64,000 nucleotides of DNA from Branchiostoma floridae (Eukaryota; Chordata; Leptocardii; Amphioxiformes; Branchiostomatidae): positions 406,700-470,699 of the forward strand of contig NW_023365716.1 of the NCBI RefSeq assembly GCF_000003815.2. The letters are read 5' to 3'. Under the pieces are notes generated by a model, which was given only the letters and a program-made list of their open reading frames with translations, was not told the origin of the DNA and searched no databases. Below are positions 46,334 to 60,269 of this stretch, piece after piece. Made by a program: the position numbers and the translations under genes. The first letter of the stretch is position 1, and the number at the start of each line of letters is the position of its first letter.

Positions 46334-49300
46334 CTGTCGTCAGGCAAAAATCAGTTGTTAATGGTCCAACCTTCTCCTTTTACAGCTAGAGATCAGATGA
46401 GACCATTGTTTCCCTATAAAGTTAACATTTCCAAGCAAATGCATATTGTTTACCTTAAATATGGTGCAGCCTAACAAACTTGTGCTCTGTTCATTCTCAA
46501 GCACACACTTTATGTATGACCTCTGCTATCTTCTAACACCACAGGGTATCGGACGCACCTCCAGAAACCATGGTGACAGGTTCAGGTCATCGACCTTATT
46601 TGTCTGGAGGAGAAGAAGAAACAGAGCAAAAACAAAATGTTTCCTTCTGTGAAGGTAAACATCAGGGAAACGGTGGAGGTGGCGGCACCAAAGGTTGAGA
46701 ACCCGTAAGAGGCTTGTCATGTTCCCCTTCTGTGAAGGTAAACATAAGCCTATTACGGGATTTTCACAAGGCCATATAAAGCTAACTCACCTCTCAGATT
46801 ACCGAGATGCAGCAGCAGATTCTTGACCTTCTCCGGGACGTTCCTCTTAGGATGGACGAGGTTCTCGCCCTTTGCTGCCGCCGCCTCCACCTCTTCGCTG
46901 CTGTAGGCGTGAGGCTGCGGTCTGTGTTCCCGGATGTCCAGGGCGCTGAGCACCATGTCCCGTGACCTGGCTCCGGGGCTGGTCTCGTGCAGCAGGCGGT
47001 ACGTCATGTCCTTCAGGAGGTCCATGATGGAGTTGCAGTCCTCCCTGCTGCCATCGTTGCTCCTGACGAAGACGTTGAGCTGCCTCTTGTCATGGGTGAT
47101 CTGCAGTAGCGATTCGGCCTTCCCGTCGGTACATTTGGCGCTGTTCTTCCACAGGAGAGGCCGGCTGAGCTTGTCCGGGTGTGATTGCATCAGCAGCGTC
47201 TGCAGCCGCGGGAACAGGTCGCACGAGAAGCTGTCGATCTCCGTACGGCCTCGGATCTGCAGACCGAAGTAGACAGCCTTGCTGGACACAGGAGACCACG
47301 CCGCCTCTTCCATCTCCTGCTGCAGCAGGCTGGGGAGGATGAAGGTGCGATCGTCGTACGTGTGGCAGAGCTGGAAGTCCTGGAGGAGTTTGATCAGCAG
47401 AGGGATGTCGGCAACGGCACTGAAGACACGAGTGAGCTCTTCAATGGTGACGTAGTCTTCGGCAGTCCTCGCGACCTTGTCGATAGGGAAGTTTTCCGGC
47501 GCGAGCAGGGATCCGAAAACGGATGTGAACAACCACTGGGGGTCCAGCACTACCGACGAATCAATTTCGGGGCGAAGGTAGATTATCTAAATATGATTAC
47601 GCATCAAAAGAAAAAGAAAAGGCATTCCATAAGTTAATTTTCTTATGTCATGTGTTATAATGTTCACTATACTCTATATAAGAAATCCTCTAAATGTAAG
47701 GTCAACAAGAGATGTTACTCTTTTAACAATTGAAAAGAAGTATTTTAGCTATCCATACACTTTCTGGTTTTAAAAAGACATTACCTCCCCTTCATCATGT
47801 AGGTACGATGACGCCAGCTGTGTTATACGTTCCTGATGGAAATCCCAGGATAATGCTTTCCTGACAGCTTCCAGATATTCCTGCCATCCCATCACCGGGA
47901 ACGTCTTCCTCTCCTTCTTCCAAACTTCAATGATCTCTGACAAGCGAACACAGACCTTAGGAACCTGTGGTCTTTGCTGTGAACAGTTCAAATGTATTGA
48001 AAAATCTTTGAGTAACTTGAGGGGTTTGTTGTATATCAAAAGTGCCCATTAAGCAATAGCAATTGAGGGTCATGAGGGCCAGAAAGGTCCATATGTTATT
48101 GCATCATATAGCCAGGCGACGTCGACCAATCAGAAGGCCCCATTTTATGTTAGTTATGACGCCTTGACACAGAATTCCGGCCACCCGGGTGTTAAAAAGG
48201 ATTCCAGATGTTAGAAAAATTAAAGACTGGACCCAATCAGAAGGAGCGATGCACAGGAAATTGACCAATCAGAATGCGGGATATAGACGCAGACAGGGAT
48301 GAAATTAAAAATGACGCCCGCCTCATTTTAAACGCGTCGGACGTGTAGGATTCGATCACAAACAGTGGCGTTTTGCTGGTGAGATTTCATCGCTTGGACA
48401 TGCGGGTAAGGGGGTTCGGAAGGCAGCGAGAGCAAGAAAAAAGGCCAGACAGAACAAAATCAGTGACTCCGAGGTGACCAAATGGTATATCTATACATAA
48501 AAATGTCTATATGATAATAAGGCTAATGGCCCGCTTTCCTTTGTTGTATATGGTGCCATAATTCATAGTTGGTTACTATAACCACCTCATAAACGACCTC
48601 GCGACGCTCGGTCGTTCATTCGGTGGTTATAGGAACCGACCGTGAATTATGCCGCCATATATACCTCAGGTCATTGACCCTGAACTGTTCACACAGCTTT
48701 TGTCCATAACACTTATGACGCCAAGATTTTCAAAGAGGCATAAGAACCTCCCGTGGTTTCTTTCTAAGTAGGTAGTCTGAATCCTGTTTTTGTCTTACTT
48801 CACCTTTTACTACCTGCATGAAAGCTCTCAGCCTTCACTTTCAGTTCATGTTTAGCCATACATGACAGATGGTTATCTGACTTTCTTAATAAATCTTAGT
48901 TAATGTAATAAAAAGGGCTATCTTCTTTACAGGTACACCAGAGGCAGAGTGCCGAAAACAAAGAAACCTTTAAAGTTAAGTACCTTCAATATGTCATCCC
49001 TGAATGTTTCCAGCACCTCTCGCACCCGCTTTATCTCGCGAGACCCCGCTTCCAGGCAGTTGATGAGAAACACCACCTGTGACACAATTAGTGACTCCTG
49101 GAATAGTTTTCTGTAGTGTTCCACTAGAGCTGTTGCCCTGCGCCAACCTACAGGTAAAAATCGTATTGATATTGCACAAATACTTTCATACATGTGGGTT
49201 GAATACTGACTTACTTTGACCCATTGCAAGGAAGCAAGCCTTGTAAAATATATCAACATAATATAGGCCAGCTCTGAATTCAACTCACCTGCAGCTTTGT

Positions 49301-52300
49301 CATGTAGCTTATCCGCATGGCTGGCGATCAGGACAATCCGGGGTTTGCAAGTGGGATCTGCGTTACTGCAGTGGATGAATGTCAGCCAACCGTGGACCTA
49401 CAAATAAAAGAACATTTTACTTACTTTGTATTTACTATATAATGATAAAAAACGATAAGAAATATCTATAACAGGCACATCTGCCAGTGCTTCAATCAAA
49501 GATCACAGTCTCTCAAATCAGTCTTAGTACTAAGACAATGAGTTGTTGTTTTTCATCCAAATTGGAAACATTGTTTGAAGGTTTGTCCTACCTGCCGTTT
49601 CTGTTCGTCCTCCCTATCCGTGATTTTGTAGACGACAGGGAAGATGGCGTTAGTGGTGCGGAGCAGCATGGCGTGTGTGACGTAGAACTGCGCTTGTCCT
49701 GCGAAGTCATGCAGACTGAGTCTGCCGATTCCCCGCACGGTTTTACTGGTTACATGCACCCCCGGGGTGGGGTTAAAGACGTATCGTCTTCTGAACTGCC
49801 TCCTCATGTTCCAGAGACTCTCCACGATGAAGCCTGTCTGGAAATTTTTGGAGTAATTTCACTGATTTGCAATGACTTCAGAATCTCAATCATTAAGCGC
49901 TGTGAACTTTTCTGCACTGTATGAATGTGAAAAAAAAATCGTTTTGTTTGTCAGATTGGTTATTAGAACTCTATCTTGAAAAGTGTTTCAATTCAGGTTG
50001 TCACCTTTTTCAGAATCACTCGCAAAGATGTTTTTCCGACCTGCCCGTCTCCACAGAGAAACAGTTTGACTGTTGTCCCCTCCTCAGACCCCACGGAGGA
50101 GACCAGCTCGCTGTACTCCGCCTGCTTCCGTGTTTCGGTCTGCAGGTTGACGGGTGAATGAACGGCTAACTTTTTATCAGGTGATTAGTTGCCATTCAAA
50201 TGATTTTATGTTACACTTGCTTGACGGATAGATAGACAAAGCTGCTTTGAAAACGTTTTCTCTGTTGCAAAAATGAACAATACTGTTACAATAAATTCTA
50301 TCTGTCGTGCGTGTAGTTTGCTATTTGACTGTGTGGTCATTAGAAGGAGATATTATCGCAGTCCAAACTTATGTATGGGATCCTGCTTGGACGCAACTTT
50401 TGCAGTTAATAGTTGCATAGCTTACCTCCAGCAATAACTGTGTATCTCTGCCCACTCCCCAACCAACGTCAACCGGGCGCTTGTTGTTCTAAAAAACAGA
50501 TAATTAGAAACTTTCAGACGTGTTTAACCAACCAGCGAATTGAATCATTTTGTAAGACAACGTGCGGGTTGGCAAGTGCATAAAGACATATTTGTATCAT
50601 TTCTATTCCTTCACTCACCCTGGTGGGGTGACATCTGCGCTACCTGGAATGAGGCGAAGCCATGATGGCAAACTTGCTCTGATTAAGGCGAGCTGCTAAT
50701 GGTTAATGCAAAAAGAGTTTATTCACTTTAAGCATTGAACACATTACGATCACTTCATTAGCATTTAACACATTACGATCTTACCTTGTTAGCCACATTA
50801 AGATTAGCTCTGTTCTTGGTGAGCAGCTTCACAACCTTGGCATGACCTCCTTCACATGCGTAATGCAGACCTGTGTTTCCCTCCTGTAACATGATCGACG
50901 GTTAAAGCAATGAACACAACAAAAGGTCTGATCATGAGCGGGTACCTTGTACCTTGTAATATTACGTGGCCAGAGTGTGTAGACCAACCACAAACCTCAA
51001 TTTTATAGTTCATACAGCCAGAACGTCATAAACATGATAGATTACGAAACCATAATTTCTATTAGCTGTACAGTCATAACGTTATATGCATTGTTATGAA
51101 AAATTGTAATGACCTCCTCTACACGCTTGATGCAGAATTGTTTTTTCGTTTTGTAGCACCACAGTAAAAGCAATGTCAACAACAACCTGATCATGAGCGG
51201 ATACCTTGTAATCTCATGGTCTGTGGACCAAAAAAACCTCCATTTCTATTGGTTATACAGTCATGATGCCATAAGCATGGTTAATGAAGATGAAAGCCGT
51301 GTATCAATAAAGGGCCAATAATGCAGACTTCAAGCAATAAAGGCGAAGTAATCGGTTAGTTTCATAACATAAAAAGTGTTCTACTTCATTAAAATGCACT
51401 TATACATTATTTACGGTGGGCTGAAAAACATTCGTAAGATGAAGTTCCTTTATCTAATTACGTGCCTTGCCTCAGCTCACTTCATTGTGTCTTTTAGAAA
51501 TTAGCTATGTAACCAATTAAGTTAACGTCAATAATCCGCTTTTCCGACATTGCGTTTGCAGTGACCTAACACCTGCTCAGTGCGAAGGCGTTTTGTCACC
51601 ACAATAAGCTCGGGCCGGGTCAATAGCATTTAATCTACATCCGAAAATAGTGTCATCAGGTTGGTAGAACATACGATATAGGGGAATTCTTTCTCTTTAT
51701 CCTATTTAAACTACACTTTTTCATCGGTTGTTAGTTTACGATCTTACCTTGTTAGCCACATTGAGATCAGCTCTGTTCTTGATGAGCAGCTCCACAACCT
51801 TGTAACGACCCCATCGACACGCTTCATGCAGACCTGTGTCTCCGTCCTGTAACACAACAGTTGAAGCAATGCTTAAATCAAAGGTCTGATCATAAGCGGA
51901 TACCTTGAAATATCAGACTTTTTGGACCAACAACAAACGCTCATTTTTATAGTTCATACAGCCAGAATGTTATAACCCTGAAGGGTATACAATGATTGAT
52001 TACGAAACCACGATATAGATAACTTATAAAGTCATAACAATATATGATTGGTTGTTAAGAATTGTTTGGACCTCACGCTTCATGCAGAATTGTGTCTTCG
52101 CTTTGTAACAAAACAGTTAAAGCATTGTCAACAAGAAATGTCTGATCATGAGCGAATACCTTGTAATATCACATGGCCAGGTTGTGTGGATCGATCACAA
52201 ACCGCAATGTCTATCGGTTATACAGTTATAACGTCATGAGCATGGTTGATGCAGACGGAGGCCATGTATCGATAATGGGTCGATAGTGCAAACTTGAATC

Positions 52301-55300
52301 AATGCAGCTGAAGGATTTGGTTATTATTATAACATAACAGCAGGGTCTACTTTATCAAAATGCACGTTTAAATCATTTACAATGAAATGAAAATATTCTT
52401 AAGGTGAAGTATCTATCTTTATCTAAATATGTGCCTTGTCTCAGCTCACTTTTTGTGTCTTCTTGAATTAAGGGTTCGCTTCGCTCACTCGGTGGTTTTA
52501 TTCGGTGGTTATAGCAAAGGACCAGGCGTTATGACACTATATACACCTCGGGGCGGGTCATTAACGTTATTATCATATAGCCTACCCAAACTTGCAAACT
52601 CCTGTATGACGCATAGATCCCTTGGTACTATATGTGTGAATTCCTTTGTCGAATTTCTGAAAGTTCACATTTGTTCCTTGGTACATAAATTTGTTTACAG
52701 ATTGCAGTTTGAAACCAAAATTTCCACAGAAAATTTTTTAGAACTTTCGCTTTTTACAACAACAAAACTCATTATCAATGTTAACAGAAGGAGCTATTCC
52801 CTCCTTGCAGTCTGTACTTATTCCCTCTGCTCTGGCATATGTTTCCCTCCTTTTGATTGGCCAAACCCTACATATCTTGTGTGTATCACTCAGTCTGGTT
52901 GGTCAGAATGAATCGGCACCGGCACCGCTCCAGGTGTCGATTCATTTCTGACCCATCAGAAGGAGGATACATACCGGCCTGGCCGGAATCTAAGTGTTAC
53001 GGAGTCATAACCAACGTGGAACGGGGCCTTCTGATTGGTCCGCGGCGCCTGGATATATGATAATTAGCTATATAAACAATAACGTCAATGACCCGTTTTT
53101 GACTCGACGTTTGCAGTGACCTAACACCTGCTCAGTGATCTATAACCACCCAGGGAGCGAAGTCGTTTTGACACCGTAACCGCTCCAGGCGGGTCATTAA
53201 CCTTTAATTAATTTAATTAATCTGCAGTGCTGTTATAGGCCGTTAGTTTACGTTCTTACCTTGTCAGTCACATTGAGATCAGCTCCGTTCTTGATGAGCA
53301 GCTCCACAACCTTGTCATGACCTCCTTCACACGCATAATGCAGACCTGTGTGTCCATTCTGTAACACAACAGTTAAAGCAATGCTTAAATCAAAAGTCTG
53401 GTAATAACACCTGCTCAATGATCTATAACCACCCAGGGAGCGAAGGCGTTTTGACACCGTAACCGCTTCAGACCGGTCATTAACCTTTAATTAATTTAAT
53501 TAATCTGCAGTTTAATTACATGCCGCTAGTTTACATTCTTACCCTGGCAGTTCTGTTATAGGCCATTAGTTTACGTTCTTACCTTGTTAGTCACATTGAG
53601 ATCAGCTCCGTTCTTGATGAGCACCTCCACAAACTTGTCATGACCTCCTCTACACGCTTCATGCAGACCTGTGTCTCCGTGCTGTAACACAACAGTTAAA
53701 GCAATGCTTAAAGCAAAGGTCTGGTCATAAGCGGATACCTTGTAATATCAGACTTTTTAAACCAACCACAAAACCCAATTTTATAGTTCATATAGTCAGA
53801 ATGTCATAACCCTGATGGGTATACAATGATTGATAACAAAACCACAATTTAAATAAGTTATCCAGTCATAACGTTATATGCTTGGTTGTTAAGAATTGTA
53901 ATGTACTAATGACCTCCCCTAAACGCTTCGTCCAGTATTGTGTCTTCGCTTTGTAACACCACAGTTAAAGCATTGTGAACAAGAAATGTCTGATCATGAG
54001 CGGATACCTTGTAATATCACATGATCGATCACAAACCACAATGTCCATGGGTTATACAGTCATAACGCCTTAAGCATGGTTAATGAAGACGGAGGCCGTG
54101 TATCAATCAATAATGGGTCAATAATGCAGACTTGAATCAATGAAGGCCAAGGTTTCGGTTATTATCGTAACATAACAGGATCCGGTTATTATCATAACAT
54201 AACAGGAGGGTCTACTTTATTAAAATGAACGTTTAAATCATTTACCAAAAAATGAAAATATTCTTAAGGTGAAGTTTCTATCTTTATCTAATGACGTGCC
54301 TTGCCTCAGCTCACTTCATTATGTCTTCTTGAATTCGCCATATAAACAATAACGTCAATGACCCGTTTTTCACTCGATGTTTGCAGTGACCTAACACCTG
54401 CTCAGTTATCTATAACCACCAAGGGAGCGAAGGCGTTTTGACACCATAACCACTTCAGGCGCTTTATTAACCTTTAATTGAATTTAATTAATCTGCGGTT
54501 TTGTTATAGGCTGTTAGTTTACGTTCCTACCTCGTTAGGCACATTGAGATCAGCTCCGTTCTCGATGAGCAGCTCCACAAACTTGTCATGACCTCCCAAA
54601 CACGCTTTATGCAGACCTGTGTTTCCGTACTGCAACACAAGAGTAAAACCAACGCATAAAGCAAAGGTCTGGTCCTAAGCGAATACCTTGCAATATCAGA
54701 CTTTTTGGATCAACAACAAACGGCCATTTGTATAGTTCATACAGCCAGAATGTCATAACCCTGATGGGTATACAATTATTGATTACGAAACCACAACTTA
54801 AATAAGTTATACAGTGATAACGATGGTTGTTAATAATTGAAATGACCTCCCCTACTACACTTGTCAACAAGAAATTTCTGATCATGAGCGGATACCTTGT
54901 AATATCCATTGGTCAGCTTGTGTGGATCGATCACAAATCACAATGTCGGTTATACAGTCATAATACCATGAGCATGGTTAATGAAGACGGAGGCCGTGTA
55001 TCAATCAATAATGGGTCAATAATGCAGACTTGAATCAATGAAGGGGAAGGGTTCGGTTATTATTATAACATAACAGGACGGTCTACTTTTTCAAAATGCA
55101 CGTTCAAATCATTTACAATGAAATGAAAATATTCTTATGGTGAAGTTTCTATCTTTATCTACTAAAATGACGTGCCTTGCCTCAGCTCACTTCATTATGT
55201 CTTCTTGAATTAGCCATATAAACAATAACGTCAATGACCCGTTTTTGACTTGACGATTGCAGTGACTTAACACCTGCTCAGTGATCTATAACCACCCAGG

Positions 55301-58300
55301 GAGCGAAGGCGTTTTGACACCGTAACCGCTTCAGGCGGGTCATTAACCTTTAATTAATTTAATTAATCTGCAGTTTTGTTATAGGCCGTTAGTTTACGTT
55401 CTTACCGCATTAGTCACATTGATGTCAGCTCCGTTCTTGATGAGCAGCTCCAAAACCTTGTCATGTCCATTGTAACACGCTAAATGCAGACCTGTGTCTC
55501 CGTTCTGTAACACAAAAGTTAAAGCATTGTCAACAAGAAATTTCTGATCATGAGCGGATACCTTGTAATATCACATGGACAGGTTGTGTGGATCGATCAC
55601 AAACCTCCATTTCTACTAGTTATACAGTCAGAACGCCATAAATATGGTTAATACAGACGAAACCCGTGCATCAATAATGAATCAATAATGCAGAATTGAA
55701 TCAATGAAGGTGAAGGATTCGGTTATGATCATAACATAACAGGAGGGTCTTCTTTATTAAAATGCCCGTTTAGATCATTTACAATGAAATGAAAATATTC
55801 TTAAGGTGACGTTTCTTTCTTTATCTAAAGACGTGCCTTGCCTCAGCTCACTTTTTGTGTCTTCTTGACTTAGCTATACAAATAACGTTAACGCAAATGG
55901 CCCGTTTTTCCCCCGACATTTGCAGTGACCTAACACCTGCTCAGTGATCTTTAACCAACCAGGGAGCGAAGGCGTTCTTAATAGGCAGTTCATTAACCTT
56001 TAATTAATTTGATTAATCTGCAGTTTTTTTTATAAACCGTTAGTTTACGTTCTTACCTTGTTAGTCACGTTGAGATCAACTCCGTTCTTGATGAGCAGCT
56101 CAACAACCTTGCCATTACCTCCTCCACACGCTTTATGCAGACCTGTGCTTCCGTACTGTAACACAACAGTTAAAGCAATGCTTAAATCAAAGGTCTGGTC
56201 ATAAGCGGATAAATTGTAATATCATTTTGGACCAACCACAAACCCTCATTTTTATAGTTCATACAGCTAGAATGTCATAACCCTGATGAGTATACAATGA
56301 TTGATTACGAATTCAATCCACAATTCAAATAAGTTATAAAGTCATAACGATATATGCTTGGTTGTTAAGAATTGTTGTCAGGAGGCGCTAGACTGATGTG
56401 GGGTTTTAACTTCTTTTAATCCATGAAACACTACGTCTGACTCAGAACCGGACTTCTCTCTGTCCCTGGCTATGGCTCTCTCTGCATCCCTAGGTCTATG
56501 TAGGTCATTTGTGGACCTGACTAAGTATATACCCGTGACCCCATCACACATCATCCCCTACACGCTTCTTGCAGAATTGTGTCTTCACTTTGTAACACAA
56601 CAGTTACGCATTGTCAACAAGAAATGTCCGATCATGAGTGGATACATTGCAATATCACATGGTCAGGTTGTGTGGAACACAAACCACAATGTCTATCGGT
56701 TATACAGTCATAACGCCATAAGCATGGTTAATGAAGACGGAGGCCGTGTATCAATCAATAATGGGTCAATAATGTTGACTTGAAGCAATAAAGGCGAAGG
56801 ATTCGGTTATTATCATAACATAACCGGAGGGTCTACTTTATCAAAATGCACGTTTAAATCATTTACAATCTTAAGGAAATGAACATATTTTTAAGATGAA
56901 GTTTCTATATTTATCTAAATGCGTGCCTTGCCTCAGCTCACTTTTTGTATCTTCTTGAATTAGCTATATAAACAATAACGTCAATGACCCGTTTTTCAGT
57001 CGACGTTTGCAGTGACGGAACACCTGCTCAGTGATCTATAACCACCTAGAAAGCGAAGGCGTTGACGCCGTAACAGCTTCAGGCGGGTCGTCATTAACCT
57101 TTAAAATATATCAATCAATCTGCAGTTTTGTTATAGGCCGTTAGTTTACGTTCTTACCTTGTCAGTCACATTGACGTCAGCCCCGTTCTTGATGAGCAGC
57201 TCCACAACCTTGTCATGACCTCCTCTACACGCCCAATGCAGACCTGTTTCTCCTAACTGTAACACATCAGTTCAAGCTATGCTTAAATCAAAGGTCTGAT
57301 CATAAGCGGATGCCTTGTAATATCAGACTTTTTGACCAACCACAAACGCTCATTTTTATAGTTCATACAGCCAGAATGTCATAACCCTGATGGGTATACA
57401 ATGATTGATTACGAAACCACAATTTATAACAGTTATACAGTCATAGTGTTATATGCTTGGATGTTAAGAATTGTAATGACCTCCCTACACGCTTCATGCA
57501 GAATTGTGTCTTCGCTTTGATAAACAACAGTTAAAGCAGTCAACAAGAAATGTCTGATCATGAGCGGATACCTTGTAATATCACATGGTCAGGTTGTGTG
57601 GATCGATTACAAACCACAATGTCTATCAGTTATACAGTCATAACGCCATGAGCATGGTTATATGAAGTCAACTAAACACTTTAACTCACTACCTGCTGAG
57701 ATTAACAAGTTCCAAACCTGAAGCTATTTAAATCAGCTCTGAAGCAGCATGCATTTTCTTAGTAGTGACCTCTGACCTCCTACCAAAATGATCTGTTGTT
57801 TCTATAATCTAACCTGGAATGGAAATGGTTTTGATTTATTGATTTGTCTGCCTTTTTTCAAGTTTTATTTGTACCTATATATTCCGTTGTGTACACTTAT
57901 TTATTTCCTCTGTAATATGTTTTTATTTCCATGCATTTGTACCTGGGTCCCGTTGTAAAACAGTTTGTCAAAACTGAATCGAGTTACCCAGGGGTCTGAA
58001 AATGTCAATAAATAATAAAACAATAAATACGTTACTAATATCTTGTTGTTGATATATAATGTTGAACACCTGGAAAGCTCTGCATATTGTATTTCTGGTG
58101 CTGTATTGTTATATCTCTCTGTGTTGACTTAAGCCCTTTTCCCTCAGTGTTTCCGGTGACCTAACGCCTGATCAGTGATCTATAACCATCGAGGGAGCGA
58201 AGACGGTTTGTCACTGTAATCAGCGCGGCGGGTCATTAGCCTTTAATAATGTACACACTGTCAACGGTAATTACTTTACATTCTTACCCTGTTAGTCACA

Positions 58301-60191
58301 TTGATATCAGCTCCGTTCTTGATGAGTAGCTCCACAACCTTGTCATGACCTCTTCTACACGCTTCATGCAGAAATGTATCTCCGAACTGTAACACAACAG
58401 TGAAAGCAATGGTTAGAAGAAAGGTCTGGTAATGAGAAAATACCTTGAAATATCACATGGACAGCCGGTGTGGACCAGCAATGTACATTTGCAGCCAGCA
58501 CGTCAAATGTAGAAAGAATGAAGAAAAAAGCCGTGTCCCAATGATGGAGAGGGATTAAGTTATCATTATAACTAAACATGGAGTTGCATTTTAATAAGCT
58601 TTACTTTTGACTTGTTTACAGTGCAATTAAAAACATTTTCTGAGATCAACTGTCAATCTTTATATTAAGACATGAATAGCCACAGCCTAAATTGATCTAT
58701 TCCACTGTGTCAGTCTAACTAGCTACTTGGCGATTGTTTTAATGGCGTGGTTAAACAGCGTACAATCCGTTTATCAAGATATTGATCTGTGGGAAGAGTG
58801 ACTGCGGTTGTTAATTACAATTATCATATAGCCAGGCGCCGCGGACCAATCAGAAGGCCCCGTCCCACGTTGGTTATGACGCCGTAACACAAAGATTCAG
58901 GCCAGGCAGGTGGGTATCGCTCCCCTGATTGGTCAGAATGAATCGACACCGGCACCAGTGTCATTATTACTGTTCACATTATTACTGTTCACATTCCTTC
59001 AAATTTATTGAATATGTACAACTATAACTTAAGATTAAATAGCAACACACTTGTCCCAGCAGAAAGGAATGCTTTGTACAGTGTGCAGTCCATGTTAGAG
59101 TTACATGGGGACCAAGTCCATTGCAATGGTCCAGTTCCATTTAACAAGTAACATAATGAATCGACATCTTTGTTAGTATTTAAAGCCTTGAAACCGACCT
59201 TGATCCAAACATTATTACTGTTCACATTCCTTCAAATTTATTGAATATGTACAACTATAACTTAGGATTAAATAGCAACACACTTGTCCCAGCAGAAGGG
59301 AATTTGTCATTATGTCAAGCCTTGGAAGTCTTGAATAAAGGATGTATGTATTATAAAGGAATTTGTTGCTTAAATGGGTCAGTTTGTGTAGGCTATATGA
59401 TAATAACGTTAATGCCCCGCCTTATNNNNNNNNNNNNNNNNNNNNNNNNNNNNNNNNNNNNNNNNNNNNNNNNNNNNNNNNNNNNNNNNNNNNNNNNNNN
59501 NNNNNNNNNNNNNNNNNNNNNNNNNNNNNNNNNNNNNNNNNNNNNNNNNNNNNNNNNNNNNNNNNNNNNNNNNNNNNNNNNNNNNNNNNNNNNNNNNNNN
59601 NNNNNNNNNNNNNNNNNNNNNNNNNNNNNNNNNNNNNNNNNNNNNNNNNNNNNNNNNNNNNNNNNNNNNNNNNNNNNNNNNNNNNNNNNNNNNNNNNNNN
59701 NNNNNNNNNNNNNNNNNNNNNNNNNNNNNNNNNNNNNNNNNNNNNNNNNNNNNNNNNAAAAACCGTTTGAACATGTCTACATAATTGTACTGACTACGGT
59801 GGGGAAAATAATCCCAATAATAAAGCTATTCATGAAAGGAAATTCATCATATTTACCCTGTAAAGCAAAAAAGGCCATTCTTTACTTTACTAATATCTAA
59901 AGCAACACGTCCTGGATGAGCGCTGACTTCAGGCTGGTACAGTGATAAAAACAAATCACGATGACTTTTGTGAGTTGTTTGCGTTGTTACAAATTTATGT
60001 CATAGAGTTCTTCGCAAAGCGTACATGATGGTAATTACTAGTTAGAACTCATTCATCTCGAGCGAGCCTCTCCGGGTCTCTCTGGTACTTACCGAATCCT
60101 TTGTATTGACGTCCACTCCTGCCTCCAGCCCCCTCCGGACTTTCTCTACATCCCCATCCCGGGCAGCCCGGAGGAAGTCCCAATCGTCCAT
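45990..60191 (-). CDS. Gene C: ankyrin-ROC-COR-CARD protein
   Basis: Exons down the - strand: 60093-60191; ankyrin 58288-58386, 57158-57256, 56057-56155, 55406-55504, 54531-54629, 53583-53681, 53260-53358, 51748-51846, 50785-50883; half repeat 50426-50488; ROC and linker 50005-50139, 49592-49837, 49289-49397, 48984-49147, 47785-47976; COR 46791-47586; CARD 45990-46333. The sum, 3039 bases, gives about 1012 residues without a break. Domains: ankyrin 1-351, ROC from 352 (Walker A Lys about 387), COR about 634-898, CARD about 899-1012. It starts MDDWDFLRAARDGDVEKV, diverged from A and B. No Death exon exists in the 457-bp COR-CARD intron. CARD would recruit CARD partners such as caspases or adaptors (inferred). 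Two Ns-flanked kilobases separate exons 1 and 2, so an ankyrin exon could hide in the gap. Confidence 0.75.
46334..46790. other. Gene C COR-CARD intron
   Basis: Contains two direct copies of TTCTGTGAAGGTAAACAT (about 46645 and 46729) and no exon-like sequence on the - strand. Confidence 0.55.
46791..47586 (-). CDS. Gene C COR-domain exon
   Basis: Third 796-bp COR exon; begins IIYLRPEIDSSVVLDPQWLF, donor GTGAGT, phase 1 out. Two of the Arg/Ala residues near its start are changed (RPEID). Confidence 0.85.
47785..50139 (-). CDS. Gene C ROC GTPase and linker exons
   Basis: Exons 50005-50139, 49592-49837, 49289-49397, 48984-49147 and 47785-47976. P-loop and SHADK motifs are conserved, and DFAGQAQFY is intact. 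The last exon is two codons longer than in A. Donors are canonical GT throughout, including the 49592 donor that is disrupted in gene B. Confidence 0.85.
48101..48300. mobile_element. ATCATATAGCCAGGCG repeat element
   Basis: Starts ATCATATAGCCAGGCG, followed by GACCAATCAGAAGGCCCC. Related sequence occurs at 58821-58960 and, inverted, at 53018-53066. In an intron of gene C. Confidence 0.5.
48525..48685. mobile_element. Palindromic MITE-like element
   Basis: Ends GCTAATGGCCCG and CAGGTCATTGACC with internal self-complementary GGTCGTTCATTCGGTGGTTATAG / CTATAACCACC. Same family as the blocks in the ankyrin introns and the partial copy near 23066-23145. Confidence 0.5.
50426..58386 (-). CDS. Gene C ankyrin exon array
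   Basis: Nine 99-bp phase-0 exons and the 63-bp half repeat, the largest array of the three genes. Most keep TGLH and GHDKVVELLIKNGAD. The 50785 exon has drifted (KLLTKNRANLNVANK), and 54531 and 53583 have KFVE. Exons 53260-53358 and 53583-53681 are separated by only about 220 bp because part of the usual intron unit is deleted there. Confidence 0.85.
51110..57519 (-). pseudogene. Fossil half-ankyrin exons in gene C introns
   Basis: Remnants at about 51110-51150, 52069-52103, 53909-53951, 54840-54860, 56551-56592 and 57477-57519. They encode T.LHEAC-like pieces and then run into unrelated intron. Several retain a TTTGTAACAC acceptor relic in which the AG is mutated. Confidence 0.55.
52568..53066. 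mobile_element. Inverted-repeat element with internal hairpin
   Basis: Ends ATTATCATATAGCC and its complement GGATATATGATAAT. Internally, 52901-52953 is a near-perfect hairpin: GGTCAGAATGAATCGGCACC facing its complement around a 9-12 base loop. No transposase frame, so a MITE-like element in an ankyrin intron. Confidence 0.6.
57664..58030 (+). mobile_element. 3' fragment of a CR1/L2-like retrotransposon (copy in gene C)
   Basis: Same fragment and orientation as 21900-22275, with one frame-disrupting deletion (ATTAACAAG for ATTAAACAAG). It lies between the first and second coding exons, as in gene A. Confidence 0.6.
58821..58960. mobile_element. TTATCATATAGCCAGGCGC element
   Basis: Complement of 53018-53066 at its left end, continuing to GATTGGTCAGAATGAATCG. 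Confidence 0.5.
58981..59303. repeat. Direct repeat of about 90 bp, 233 bp apart
   Basis: ATTACTGTTCACATTCCTTC through CCCAGCAGAA occurs at 58981-59070 and 59214-59303 with one or two differences. The flanks may be arms of one inserted element. Confidence 0.75.
59426..59757. other. Assembly gap (332 N)
   Basis: A sized gap. The bases just before it (ATAACGTTAATGCCCCG) are the start of another MITE block. Confidence 0.98.
60093..60191 (-). CDS. Gene C first coding exon
   Basis: 33 codons from ATG at 60191, donor GTAAGT. It is preceded by an acceptor-like AACTAAG, so a noncoding exon lies upstream as in A and B. Confidence 0.7.
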
Positions 60192-60269
60192 CGTAGCCTG
60201 TCTATAACTTAGTTTATAGGAAATATAATCACGAGTTACGAGAATGTTCAGATGAAAAAACTATGAAAA

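Noticed and set aside
59241-59900. 219-codon open frame on the + strand
   Set aside because: Most of it is the N gap at 59426-59757.
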